Shown here: piece after piece, positions 51,553 through 59,953 of the stretch
Layout of the letters: the number at the start of each line of letters is the position of its first letter
Numbering within the stretch: the first letter of the stretch is position 1
Assembly (NCBI RefSeq): GCF_003434055.1
Contig: NZ_QVEX01000007.1
Coordinates: 1-64,000, forward strand
DNA from: Enterocloster aldenensis
GTDB taxonomy: Bacteria > Bacillota > Clostridia > Lachnospirales > Lachnospiraceae
DNA length: 64,000 nt
Reading direction: 5' to 3'
Translations under genes and position numbers: made by a program
Notes under the pieces: generated by a model
Databases searched by the model: none
What the model was told of the DNA's origin: nothing
What the model saw: only the letters and a program-made list of their open reading frames with translations

Positions 51553-53280
51553 TTAAATGGCTGGTCTGATATAGTCTTTTTCCTCCCCAAGCTTGGCAAG
51601 CGCGCGTGCAATATTAAATACATGGTCGCCGATGCGTTCGTAGTCCGTAAGGATTTCTGAATACAGGATGGAAGTCTCCACATGGCATTTTCCATTTCCC
51701 ATACGGTCAATCTGGTTGGAACGGTACAAGAGGGTCTTTTCATCTATTTCCTGTTCCAGGAGCGCGGCCTGTTCCAGCAGGGACACGTATTCCTGGGACT
51801 GTGCCTGATTAAGGGGTAAGGTTTTATCCGCCGGCAGGGCCTGTGTGCCAAGGCTGCTGGCAGCAAGGTTCTTTGCGCTGCAGACAAGGTTTATGGCGCG
51901 CATGCTGGAGGCCCTCATATCTGCCAGTTCCTCCTGGGCCTGGGCCGACAGCTCCAGCCCCCGGTCCATCATGGTCCGGGCATAACCAGCAATATTCTTG
52001 GCATGGTCGCCTATACGCTCCACATTACCGCTGATGGTGAATATACGGCGCAGCGCATCCACCTCGGCCGGGTTGTGTTCCACGGTCAGGACCTTGGAAA
52101 TCCTTCTGGAAAGCCGGGCATTGGAAAGGTCGATTTCTTCCTCGCGTTTTAGGATCTGTTCCAGTTCATCCGCGCTTTTTTCACGGAATGCAAGAAAGCC
52201 CTTGTCGATATTTTCAGCTGCCAGGGAAAGCATCTGGCTGACTTCCTCCATCAGCTGTTTCCGTGCGATGACTGAGACGCCAAGCACATGTTCGGAGGCC
52301 AGAAGCTCTTCAAACCAGTGTTCTTCATCCGCCGGCTTCCCGGGCCTGTCAGGAAGCAGCTTTTCGGAAAGACGCGCCAGCTGCGAACCGAATGGAAGCA
52401 GGAGCAGGGTGGTTACAAGATTGAACAGTGTATGTACGTTGGCAATCTGGGCAGCCGGATTGCTTGGGGTGAAGGCTGCCACCCAGCTGGTAAAGGGAAT
52501 CATGATACAGACAATGGTAAATACAGTGGTGCCTATGATATTAAACATCAGGTGGATCAGGGTGGTGCGTTTTGCATCCCTGTTCGCGCCGATGGAGGCC
52601 AGCACGGCCGTGATGCAGGTGCCGATGTTCTGGCCGAACAGAACAAAGACAGCGCTGTCGATTCCAATCAGCCCGCTGACAGCCAGGGCCTGCAGGATTC
52701 CGACAGATGCGGATGATGACTGGATGATGGCTGTAAAGCCTGCGCCGGCCAGGATTCCCAGGAGGGGATTGGAGAATTTGGTCATGAGCCTTACAAATCC
52801 TTCTGAATTGCGCAGAGGTATCATGGCAGCGCTCATCATGCCCATACCCAGGAAAAGGATGCCCAGTCCGGCCACGATTCCGCCTGCAAACTGGATTTTT
52901 TTCTTTTTAACAAACAAAATCAGGGCAACGCCCACAAATGCAATCAGGGGAGCAATGGCCCCGATATCCAGGGCAATCAGCTGGCCTGTGATAGTGGTGC
53001 CGATATTGGCGCCCATGATGATCCATACAGCCTGTTTCAGGGTCATGAGCTGGGAATTCACAAACCCCACTACCATGACGGTTGTTGCGGATGATGACTG
53101 GATGATTGCAGTGATTCCGGCGCCCACCAGCACTCCAAGGAAGCGGTTGGCAGTCAGCCTTTCCAGAATCTGCTTCATGCGGCTGCCCGCAGCTGCTTCC
53201 AGGTTGGTGCTCATCATCTGCATTCCATATAGGAATAGTGCCAGCCCTCCCAAAAGGCTGAAAAACGATTCAATACTCAA
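51553..53280 (-). CDS. Na/Pi cotransporter family protein with PhoU-like domain
   Basis: This 575-residue protein has two Na/Pi-cotransporter repeats, each with the QSSSA motif (GITAIIQSSSATT and GFTAIIQSSSAS), about 8-9 membrane segments up to residue 310, and a C-terminal PhoU-like helical domain (about 340-570). It resembles the NptA/YjbB family that moves phosphate with sodium. It has its own promoter at 53482-53511 and a long structured leader. Confidence 0.92.
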   Translation of the reverse strand: MSIESFFSLLGGLALFLYGMQMMSTNLEAAAGSRMKQILERLTANRFLGVLVGAGITAIIQSSSATTVMVVGFVNSQLMTLKQAVWIIMGANIGTTITGQLIALDIGAIAPLIAFVGVALILFVKKKKIQFAGGIVAGLGILFLGMGMMSAAMIPLRNSEGFVRLMTKFSNPLLGILAGAGFTAIIQSSSASVGILQALAVSGLIGIDSAVFVLFGQNIGTCITAVLASIGANRDAKRTTLIHLMFNIIGTTVFTIVCIMIPFTSWVAAFTPSNPAAQIANVHTLFNLVTTLLLLPFGSQLARLSEKLLPDRPGKPADEEHWFEELLASEHVLGVSVIARKQLMEEVSQMLSLAAENIDKGFLAFREKSADELEQILKREEEIDLSNARLSRRISKVLTVEHNPAEVDALRRIFTISGNVERIGDHAKNIAGYARTMMDRGLELSAQAQEELADMRASSMRAINLVCSAKNLAASSLGTQALPADKTLPLNQAQSQEYVSLLEQAALLEQEIDEKTLLYRSNQIDRMGNGKCHVETSILYSEILTDYERIGDHVFNIARALAKLGEEKDYIRPAI

Positions 53281-53316
53281 AATGATTCCTCCTCTAAAGT
53301 TGTAGATTATTTCAAA

Positions 53317-53360
53317 AAGACATAGCCTGCATCCGTGTAAACGAGTGCAGGTTATGTCTT
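53317..53360 (-). terminator. Hairpin terminator or attenuator before the Na/Pi gene
   Basis: A 15-bp arm (53317-53331) pairs with 53346-53360 with one G-T pair, and on the minus strand it is followed by TTTTTGAAA. It sits between the promoter at 53482-53511 and the Na/Pi gene, only about 25 nt before its ribosome binding site. It may attenuate that transcript as well as end transcripts of the upstream M81 gene. Confidence 0.65.
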
Positions 53361-53481
53361 CTTAATTACATAGACATATTAAAATATAACTCAACAGGAA
53401 TGTGATTAGCATCGCATCCGTCATCCATAGGTATGTCATTTCCTTTCTGCCACATGTAGGTTAAGTACTGGCCCTGATGGC

Positions 53482-53511
53482 ATTATATGGGGACGGCAGG
53501 GCAGATGTCAA
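53482..53511 (-). promoter_or_regulatory. Promoter of the Na/Pi cotransporter gene
   Basis: On the minus strand consensus TTGACA (53506-53511) and TATAAT (53482-53487) are spaced by 18 bp, giving a leader of about 195 nt. Confidence 0.75.
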
Positions 53512-53559
53512 TCGTATGGACGTAATATTAACGATACTTTAATGGAGGAATCCCTATCT

Positions 53560-55047
53560 TTAATATACAACTTCAATCATATCCTCTGATATTTCCTCAA
53601 AAGGATAGAACTTCTTTGGCAGCTTCTTAAAATCCAGCCTGCACAAATCAGCAGTAGCGGCTCCCGGCGTATCGGCATAAACAATGTGTTGGGAAACCGT
53701 CCTGTAACCAGCTTTAAAAGAAGTACAGGCCTTAACAACAATCAGCTGGTATAATAATGGTTCAATCCCAAAATGGCGGTAAAGCTGCAGATCGCCTGGA
53801 CCCAGCAGGAAATCAGATGTGACAATCACGTCCGTATTCCCAACCTTCAGTACGGCTGTCCGGCCAAGGTTATTTTTGAGCCCTTTTTTTGCAGGACCTT
53901 CCTGTAAATATATCCCGTCATGAAGCGACTGTACATAGGCATCTGTTTCAACTGGCTGTGTATGGACTTTGTCCAGGGAAGCGCCAATCAGAAATCTTCC
54001 GGTATTCCCAACCCCAATTTGAAACGCTTTTTCCACCGCAGGTTTACAGCAAAGCGCCATACCTGCCTTTATGGCGGAACGGCATTCACGGATTACCTGC
54101 AGGACATATGCGCTGTCCCCACACGCGCCTGCATTAGTGGAGTCGGCAGAGTCTACTAATAGGATGGGGGATTCATCCGCCCGGTTTTCTGCCAGTTGGA
54201 TTACATCCTTTACAGAACTCAGGGCAGGCTTTAACTGATGACGCATACGGACCAGCTTTTGTGCAAACTCCAAGGCCCTTGTATCGTCCCTGTGTTCTGA
54301 TATGGTAATAACAGATGAATTCCCGTTTTCTACATCCAGCCAGGGCTGCATCTGGAAAATGGAAAAATCAGTCAGTTCATTTGAATCCACAAGGGATTCC
54401 CCCAACCCAACCAGATCTGCAAATGGACCATCCAGGGTAGTAAAGCCGCTGGCGGGAACAATCATGGGTATTGTGACATACCTTCTATATAAGGGACGCT
54501 CTTTTTTGATGCCTGCCAGACAAAGCCTGGCTGCCCGTGTGCCTGTATCGTAAAAATCTACATGAGGGTATGTATGGTATCCGCAGAGAAAGTCTGCATT
54601 TTGTACCATTTTTCTGGTTACATTGGCATGCAGGTCCAGGGAAACAGCGATTATGGTGTCTGTTCCCACAATATTCCTTATGGTTTCCAGTATGTCACCG
54701 CATACATCATCGGATTCCACTGATTGCGTGGCACCGTGAAGTGAGAGACATATTCCGTCTAATGGAAGATTGGCTTTTAAAATATGTGAGACAGCCGTAA
54801 CGAATTCGTCTGTTACCTCTTTTTGTACAGGACCTCCTGCATTGGCCCACATACGGTAGGTGGGAAGGATGTCCGCGCCATCCCCGGACAGTGCGTCAAC
54901 CATTCCTTTCAGCGCGCAGGATGCGTCTGCAGAATGAATCATTTCCCAGCCCTTATGGATTCCGAATACCTCATAGTCCTTTCTGGTACTTGGGAACGGA
55001 TTAAAAGAATTGGTTTCCTGGTGAAATTCACCGATGGCAATTTTCAT
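53560..55047 (-). CDS. M81-family (MlrC-like) metallopeptidase
   Basis: This 495-residue protein matches the M81/MlrC family: GEFHQETNSFNP at the N terminus, SLHGATQ, DLHANVT, GYHTYPHVDFYDTG and the later DSADSTNAGACGDS. MlrC cleaves linearised microcystin, but most family members have unknown substrates, probably small peptides or amides. It is the third gene of a minus-strand operon with an MFS transporter and FGGY kinase. Confidence 0.9.
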   Translation of the reverse strand: MKIAIGEFHQETNSFNPFPSTRKDYEVFGIHKGWEMIHSADASCALKGMVDALSGDGADILPTYRMWANAGGPVQKEVTDEFVTAVSHILKANLPLDGICLSLHGATQSVESDDVCGDILETIRNIVGTDTIIAVSLDLHANVTRKMVQNADFLCGYHTYPHVDFYDTGTRAARLCLAGIKKERPLYRRYVTIPMIVPASGFTTLDGPFADLVGLGESLVDSNELTDFSIFQMQPWLDVENGNSSVITISEHRDDTRALEFAQKLVRMRHQLKPALSSVKDVIQLAENRADESPILLVDSADSTNAGACGDSAYVLQVIRECRSAIKAGMALCCKPAVEKAFQIGVGNTGRFLIGASLDKVHTQPVETDAYVQSLHDGIYLQEGPAKKGLKNNLGRTAVLKVGNTDVIVTSDFLLGPGDLQLYRHFGIEPLLYQLIVVKACTSFKAGYRTVSQHIVYADTPGAATADLCRLDFKKLPKKFYPFEEISEDMIEVVY

Positions 55048-55082
55048 GATGTTTCCTCCATTGCAGTTTTCATATCTGTTTC

Positions 55083-56576
55083 CTAATAAACGCCGTTGAT
55101 TTCACTGTACAGATCCTTTAAGGCAGGAAACAGCTTTATGTAGACATTATACAGCTTATCATAGATTTGTGCATGTTCTTTATTGGGTATGAATGTCCTT
55201 TCAATACGCACATCCTTGTAGATGGCATCATAATTTTCAAGCAGGCCCAGACCAACCATGGCACAGTAATATGCTCCGATTGCGCCAGTATAGCGGGGAC
55301 TTTCAGGTACCTCAACCGTAATCTGCAGTACATCTGCAAGCATCTGCATCCATATGTCGCTTACTGCTCCGCCGCCTACTACACGGATGCTGGAAAGCGT
55401 CCGTCCTGTTTTCTTTTCGTAAGTCTGCAGGTAGGACCTGTGTGTGTAACAGATGCTTTCCATGACGGCATGGACCATATGCCTGCGGTCATGGCTGGAG
55501 GTGATGTTTAAGAACAGGGCCTTGGCATTCTTGGCCAGAGGAGGAAGTTCCCCTGTGAGCCAGTGGGTAGCAATCAGGTCCCCGCTTCCGGCGGGGATAT
55601 CCTCCAGCTGCTTGTCTACAAATCCGAATATGTCGGCTCCGAGAATATTGCGTTCCACATGATAGAACTGGCTAAGAGCCCAGTCAAAGGCATAACATCC
55701 TGTCTGAAGTGCAAAGAGGGCGCCTTCAAATTCCTGGTTGAAGGTGAAGTACTGGGGCGCGTATCCTTCTTTGCGCGTATCCTTGATATCCACCAGCCAT
55801 GAGGATGTTCCGAAGTATATATGCACCATATCCTTCTGACAGCAGCCGGTTCCGACGGTTATGGCAGGAAGATCCCCGAAACCGCCGAACACGGCTATAT
55901 CGGGCACCAGGCCCAATTCTTCCGCGGCCTGGGGGGTTATCTTACCTACTTCTTCCGTGGCGGGCTTGATAGGTGGGAATTTATGTATGTCATCCCCTAA
56001 TCCGGCGGCGGCAAGAATCCGGTCATAGTATTCCTGCATATGGGGATTATATGCATGGATGAAGTCATCCGATGGCTCTGTGACGAACTGGCCGGTAGCC
56101 CTCCATTTGAAATAAGTATTCAGGCCCATGATCCGCTCTGCCCTGTTCCAGATATCAGGCTCGTTTTCCTTGAGCCACATAAGGCGGGGCCAGTATTCCT
56201 GTCCAGTCCCAACAAAGAAACCGGCTGCTTCATTCAGTCTGGCAGCCTGTTTGGCAGCCCTTGAATCCATCCATATGATGCTGTTTCTCAGTACCTGCCC
56301 ATCCTTTCCTACCGGTATGATGTTTTTCCAATGCGCCACGAATACCAGGCCTGTTATGCTTTGAGGAGAAATCCCCTGCTTTTGGATTACATCCTTAGTT
56401 GTCTGGCAGATACGTCCCCAAAGCACCTCCGGTTCCTGCTCCGCCCATTCGGGATAAGGCTGGATCAGGGGATTGTCAGCCCTGGATTCTCCTATTACTG
56501 TTCCATCCATACGTATCACTACGGTCTTGACTGCGGTTGTACCACAGTCATAAGCCAGCATATATTTTTCTTCCAT
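55083..56576 (-). CDS. FGGY-family carbohydrate kinase
   Basis: This 497-residue FGGY kinase has the phosphate loop AYDCGTTAVK, the sugar-contact IIWMDSRA, the catalytic Asp in GFGDLPAITVG, HIYFGTSSW and the C-terminal VVGGGAVSD. It is clearly distinct from the xylulokinase at 3276 (no QMHG motif; HWKNI instead). The substrate is unknown. It sits between the MFS transporter and the M81 peptidase genes. Confidence 0.88.
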   Translation of the reverse strand: MEEKYMLAYDCGTTAVKTVVIRMDGTVIGESRADNPLIQPYPEWAEQEPEVLWGRICQTTKDVIQKQGISPQSITGLVFVAHWKNIIPVGKDGQVLRNSIIWMDSRAAKQAARLNEAAGFFVGTGQEYWPRLMWLKENEPDIWNRAERIMGLNTYFKWRATGQFVTEPSDDFIHAYNPHMQEYYDRILAAAGLGDDIHKFPPIKPATEEVGKITPQAAEELGLVPDIAVFGGFGDLPAITVGTGCCQKDMVHIYFGTSSWLVDIKDTRKEGYAPQYFTFNQEFEGALFALQTGCYAFDWALSQFYHVERNILGADIFGFVDKQLEDIPAGSGDLIATHWLTGELPPLAKNAKALFLNITSSHDRRHMVHAVMESICYTHRSYLQTYEKKTGRTLSSIRVVGGGAVSDIWMQMLADVLQITVEVPESPRYTGAIGAYYCAMVGLGLLENYDAIYKDVRIERTFIPNKEHAQIYDKLYNVYIKLFPALKDLYSEINGVY

Positions 56577-56627
56577 TCCACATTCTCCTTTATGAATTTG
56601 AATATCAGGGCGGTGATTGGTTATGCC

Positions 56628-57848
56628 CTAACTGTGTTTTGGGGATTTTGTATATTTTCCAAGATAGATATTAATAAACATTCCGATGAGCGCCGGCAGC
56701 GCTGTCACATACCAGGCAATGGTCCAGTTGGTCTGACCCGCAAGCCAGGGAACAAATATGGGGGCGATGATTCCTCCGGCGCCTGCGATTAACAGTACGA
56801 AACCGACACCGGCTCCGGATGCAGCGCTGCCGAACAGATCAGCCGGAAGGGAGAGCCCAGGGCCATTGGTTGCGGGAATACCCCAGCCGGCAACCAAGGA
56901 TATCAAGAGGGCCATACCCATGTTTATAGGGGCCAGGTGTGGGATGAGTGCACATCCTATTAATCCTACGAAGAGAGCCAGCCATGTATTGGCCCATGTC
57001 CTTGCCTTAAGGGCGCCCATGGATGCCACTTTTTTATCGGAAATCCATCCTACGGCCGGTGTGGAAATAATGGCAATGAAGCCGTTTAGGAATACAATCA
57101 TCCCGACTTCCGCAGCCGTGTATTTTAAAGTAAATAAATATTGAGCAAGGTATGCATACATGCCATAGCAGTTAAAAAAGCAGCATAAGGTTGAAAGACC
57201 CAGGAGCCAAAGAGCAGGTTGGGCAAAGATATTTATGTTTTCCGGATCTTCTACCGGTATGACTGTCTCCTCCTCAAGGGGAGGCGCTTCCTTAACCATG
57301 AGATAGAAGACAATGGCGCCCAGGATGGAGACGGCTGATATGATCCAAAAGGTCATTTTCCACCCTAAGGCAGGGGTCAGCAATCCTCCCACGTATCCGC
57401 CCAGGGCAGAACCAAGTCCAATGGCACCCAGAAGGATTCCGAGGGCCAGACCGCGTTCTTTGGTCGGAAACCAGGAACTGACTACGGCGCTGGTAAGGCC
57501 TACCATACATCCGCACCCCTGGATAAAGCGCAGCAGCAGGATGATATAATAATTTGTTACCAGCGGTATAAGTACGGAAGCGATGATGAAGGCACAGATA
57601 ACAGTGGTAAAAACCTTCCGCCAACCATATTTCCCAATCAGTTTGCCTTCAACAAAACCGCCGATTACATAACCCGCAATTAACATGGAGGATCCTGCTT
57701 GAATCAGGGAGGTGGACAGGTTGAAGGCATCAGCAAGTTCATTCACAGCAATTGACCATGAGGTAAGTGACATATAAACGATGGACAACATCAATGTACA
57801 TCCTGCCAGGGCAGAATATTTTCCCTTTGTGTTTGTGGAATTTCTCAT
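56628..57848 (-). CDS. MFS transporter
   Basis: This 406-residue protein has 12 predicted membrane segments and the MFS loop 2-3 pattern (GKLIGKYGWRKV). The gene is first in a minus-strand operon with the FGGY kinase and M81 peptidase and is divergent from a DeoR regulator. It probably imports the compound the kinase phosphorylates. Confidence 0.9.
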   Translation of the reverse strand: MRNSTNTKGKYSALAGCTLMLSIVYMSLTSWSIAVNELADAFNLSTSLIQAGSSMLIAGYVIGGFVEGKLIGKYGWRKVFTTVICAFIIASVLIPLVTNYYIILLLRFIQGCGCMVGLTSAVVSSWFPTKERGLALGILLGAIGLGSALGGYVGGLLTPALGWKMTFWIISAVSILGAIVFYLMVKEAPPLEEETVIPVEDPENINIFAQPALWLLGLSTLCCFFNCYGMYAYLAQYLFTLKYTAAEVGMIVFLNGFIAIISTPAVGWISDKKVASMGALKARTWANTWLALFVGLIGCALIPHLAPINMGMALLISLVAGWGIPATNGPGLSLPADLFGSAASGAGVGFVLLIAGAGGIIAPIFVPWLAGQTNWTIAWYVTALPALIGMFINIYLGKYTKSPKHS

Positions 57849-57875
57849 TAGTAACCTCCTGATATAATTTTTGGG

Positions 57876-57891
57876 ATAAGTTGCAACTTAT
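57876..57891. promoter_or_regulatory. Perfect 16-bp palindrome in the MFS promoter region
   Basis: ATAAGTTGCAACTTAT is a perfect palindrome just downstream of the predicted MFS promoter. A related core recurs at 57956. Confidence 0.6.
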
Positions 57892-57900
57892 TTATATTAA

Positions 57901-57929
57901 GAATAACCATTTTTGTTGTATTTTGTCAA
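57901..57929 (-). promoter_or_regulatory. Promoter of the MFS-kinase-peptidase operon
   Basis: On the minus strand TTGACA (57924-57929) and TTATTC (57901-57906) are spaced by 17 bp. Confidence 0.6.
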
Positions 57930-57955
57930 TAGAAATTGTGATATTAGTTGGAGTT

Positions 57956-57976
57956 AGTTGCAACTTGTTGCAAGTT
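57956..57976. promoter_or_regulatory. Overlapping GTTGCAAC-type palindromes
   Basis: AGTTGCAACT (57956-57965) overlaps the dyad AACTTG-TTG-CAAGTT (57962-57976). Together with the copy at 57876 these flank the MFS promoter and are candidate DeoR operators. Confidence 0.55.
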
Positions 57977-58048
57977 TACCAACAAAAATCACCGAAAATA
58001 TAGGAATAGACGGCCTGTTAATGTTAAATATACACAAATGCCTTGCAG

Positions 58049-58077
58049 TGGACAGTTGTTTTGATTCGTTATATAAT
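58049..58077 (+). promoter_or_regulatory. Promoter of the tandem DeoR genes
   Basis: TGGACA (58049-58054) and TATAAT (58072-58077) are spaced by 17 bp. Confidence 0.6.
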
Positions 58078-58108
58078 AAAACAAGAATTGGTAAAGTGAG
58101 GTAAATAC

Positions 58109-58885
58109 ATGCTTGCAAAGGAACGCCAGGATGAGATATTTTCAATTATTCAACAGAAAAAGGCAATAAAGATGTCGGATATCGTAAAAATCTTTCAAGT
58201 TTCCCACGAAACAGCAAGGAGGGATTTGGAAGTCCTTCAGGAACAGGGACTGATTAAGCGGGTTTACGGCGGGGCTGTTTTATTGGAATCCGCCATCTCG
58301 TCATTAGGAATGGTGGAAAGGTCCGGCATGGTGGACGAATCAAGTTCACTGGAAAGGGAGGCTATTGGAAGGGAGGCCGCAAAGCTGGTAAAGGAGGGGG
58401 ATACGGTCCTTCTGTCGGTGGGGTCCACCATATTGCAGATTGCGAAACATATCAGGGATATTAAACACATAACGGTCCTGACGAATTCGATTTTTGTTTT
58501 GAATGAACTGATTGATACAGATGTCAGGTTATTTGTATTGGGTGGATGTGTGAACAGCAGTGAGTATGATATGGAGGGGCATCTGCCTGTGGAGGCATTA
58601 AAGCATTTCTGTGTGGATGTTGCTTTTATCTGTGCAGGAGGAATCACCAAGGAAAATGGGGTTTCTGATTACAATTGTGAGGTTGCCCAGGTGAACAAGG
58701 CGATATTGAGCCGTGCCAGGAAAACCGTACTTGTGGCTCATGCTAAAAAGTTTGGTTTGGACTCTTTCAGTGTGACCTGTCCTTTGGATAGTATCCACAC
58801 CATAGTATCTGACAGTACACTGTCAAAAGAATATGTACAATATCTGCTGGAAAAAGGGATTGAGCTTATATTGGCAGATGTATGA
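58109..58885 (+). CDS. DeoR-family transcriptional regulator (first of a tandem pair)
   Basis: This 258-residue DeoR protein has the winged helix (MLAKERQDEIFSIIQ, then VSHETARRDLEVLQEQGLIKRVYGGA) and the DeoRC effector domain (SVGSTILQIAK loop). It is divergent from the MFS operon and is probably its regulator, using the GTTGCAAC palindromes. Confidence 0.92.
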   Translation: MLAKERQDEIFSIIQQKKAIKMSDIVKIFQVSHETARRDLEVLQEQGLIKRVYGGAVLLESAISSLGMVERSGMVDESSSLEREAIGREAAKLVKEGDTVLLSVGSTILQIAKHIRDIKHITVLTNSIFVLNELIDTDVRLFVLGGCVNSSEYDMEGHLPVEALKHFCVDVAFICAGGITKENGVSDYNCEVAQVNKAILSRARKTVLVAHAKKFGLDSFSVTCPLDSIHTIVSDSTLSKEYVQYLLEKGIELILADV

Positions 58886-58934
58886 TGGGTATGTGGATTT
58901 TGTTGGATTCAGGGAATGATACGGAGGAAGGGCC

Positions 58935-59699
58935 ATGCTGCAGGAACGGCGTAATAAAATCATGGAGATATTGCGTGAGGATGGGATTGTAAAGGTAAGT
59001 GAGCTTATGAAGCTCTTTGATGTGTCCATAGAGACAATCAGGAGGGATCTGGAGTATCTGGAAGAACACGGCATGCTGGGGCGGGTATATGGAGGCGCTG
59101 TGCCTGTTCAGCCAAGGGCCACGGAGCCATCTTATCAAACCAGGGAAATCAAGCATTTTAAAGAGAAGAAGGCTATCGGGGAAAGGGCAGTGGAGCTGGT
59201 TAAGGATGAGGATGTGATTGCGGTTGATATCGGAACCACCACCCTGGAGTTTGCCAAAGCGCTGGTGGGGAAGAGGAGGGTCACGGTCATTACCAACTCC
59301 ATGAAGATAGCCATGGTTTTATCTGAGGATGCTGATATCCGTGTACTTATGGTTGGCGGCGAGGTGAGGAGGGGGGAGTTTTCCGTATCTGGTTTCCTGG
59401 CGGATAATGATATGGGTCACTTCATCACGGATAAGTATTTCATTGGGGTAGGCGGTCTCAGCCTGTCCAAGGGAATAACGGATTATCATTTGGAGGAATC
59501 GAATCTCAGGAGGATAGTGATTAAAAATACACAGAAAGTCATAGCACTTGCAGATTACAGTAAGATTGGAGCGGTTGCCATGAACAAAATCTGCGGGCTG
59601 GACCAGGTGGATACCCTGGTGACTGATTCAAATGTGGAATCCTTCGTGGTTGAGGGGTTAAGGGACAACAATGTTGAAGTAATACAGGTAAAGGCATAG
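58935..59699 (+). CDS. DeoR-family transcriptional regulator (second of a tandem pair)
   Basis: This 254-residue DeoR protein has a canonical winged helix (LMKLFDVSIETIRRDLEYLEEHG, then RVYGGA) and effector domain (DIGTTTLEFAKAL phosphate loop). It lies 49 nt after the first DeoR gene, with a GGAGG site and a terminator behind it. It may control the downstream GlpA-like operon, which is transcribed in the same direction. Confidence 0.92.
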   Translation: MLQERRNKIMEILREDGIVKVSELMKLFDVSIETIRRDLEYLEEHGMLGRVYGGAVPVQPRATEPSYQTREIKHFKEKKAIGERAVELVKDEDVIAVDIGTTTLEFAKALVGKRRVTVITNSMKIAMVLSEDADIRVLMVGGEVRRGEFSVSGFLADNDMGHFITDKYFIGVGGLSLSKGITDYHLEESNLRRIVIKNTQKVIALADYSKIGAVAMNKICGLDQVDTLVTDSNVESFVVEGLRDNNVEVIQVKA

Positions 59700-59724
59700 T
59701 AATAAAGGGGACTGTACGGCAGAC

Positions 59725-59758
59725 AGCAGGCTATGAAGTAATGTAGCCTGCTTTTTTT
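59725..59758 (+). terminator. Rho-independent terminator after the DeoR pair
   Basis: GCAGGCTA (59726-59733) pairs with TAGCCTGC (59744-59751), followed by seven T. Confidence 0.9.
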
Positions 59759-59854
59759 CGTGCTGTAAAGACCATAAAACATAAAAATATTAAATCATTT
59801 ATGGATAATATGGGAAAAAATAGTCAAAGTACACAAAAAAGTGGATGCAATATT

Positions 59855-59863
59855 TGCTATAAT
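59855..59863 (+). promoter_or_regulatory. Extended -10 promoter of the GlpA-like operon
   Basis: TGCTATAAT is a perfect -10 with the TGn extension, about 90 bp before the coding start. No clear -35 is visible. Confidence 0.55.
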
Positions 59864-59953
59864 GTGGATTGATGTGAGGTTTTTAATGGTTTATAATCAA
59901 TATCAACATAAATACATACAATGTTATCAAAAATGCAACCTAAGGAGGCAAGG

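Noticed and set aside
51998..53305. Long open frame (435 codons) opposite the Na/Pi transporter gene
   Set aside because: It is antisense to a clear membrane transporter; the open frame follows from codon bias.
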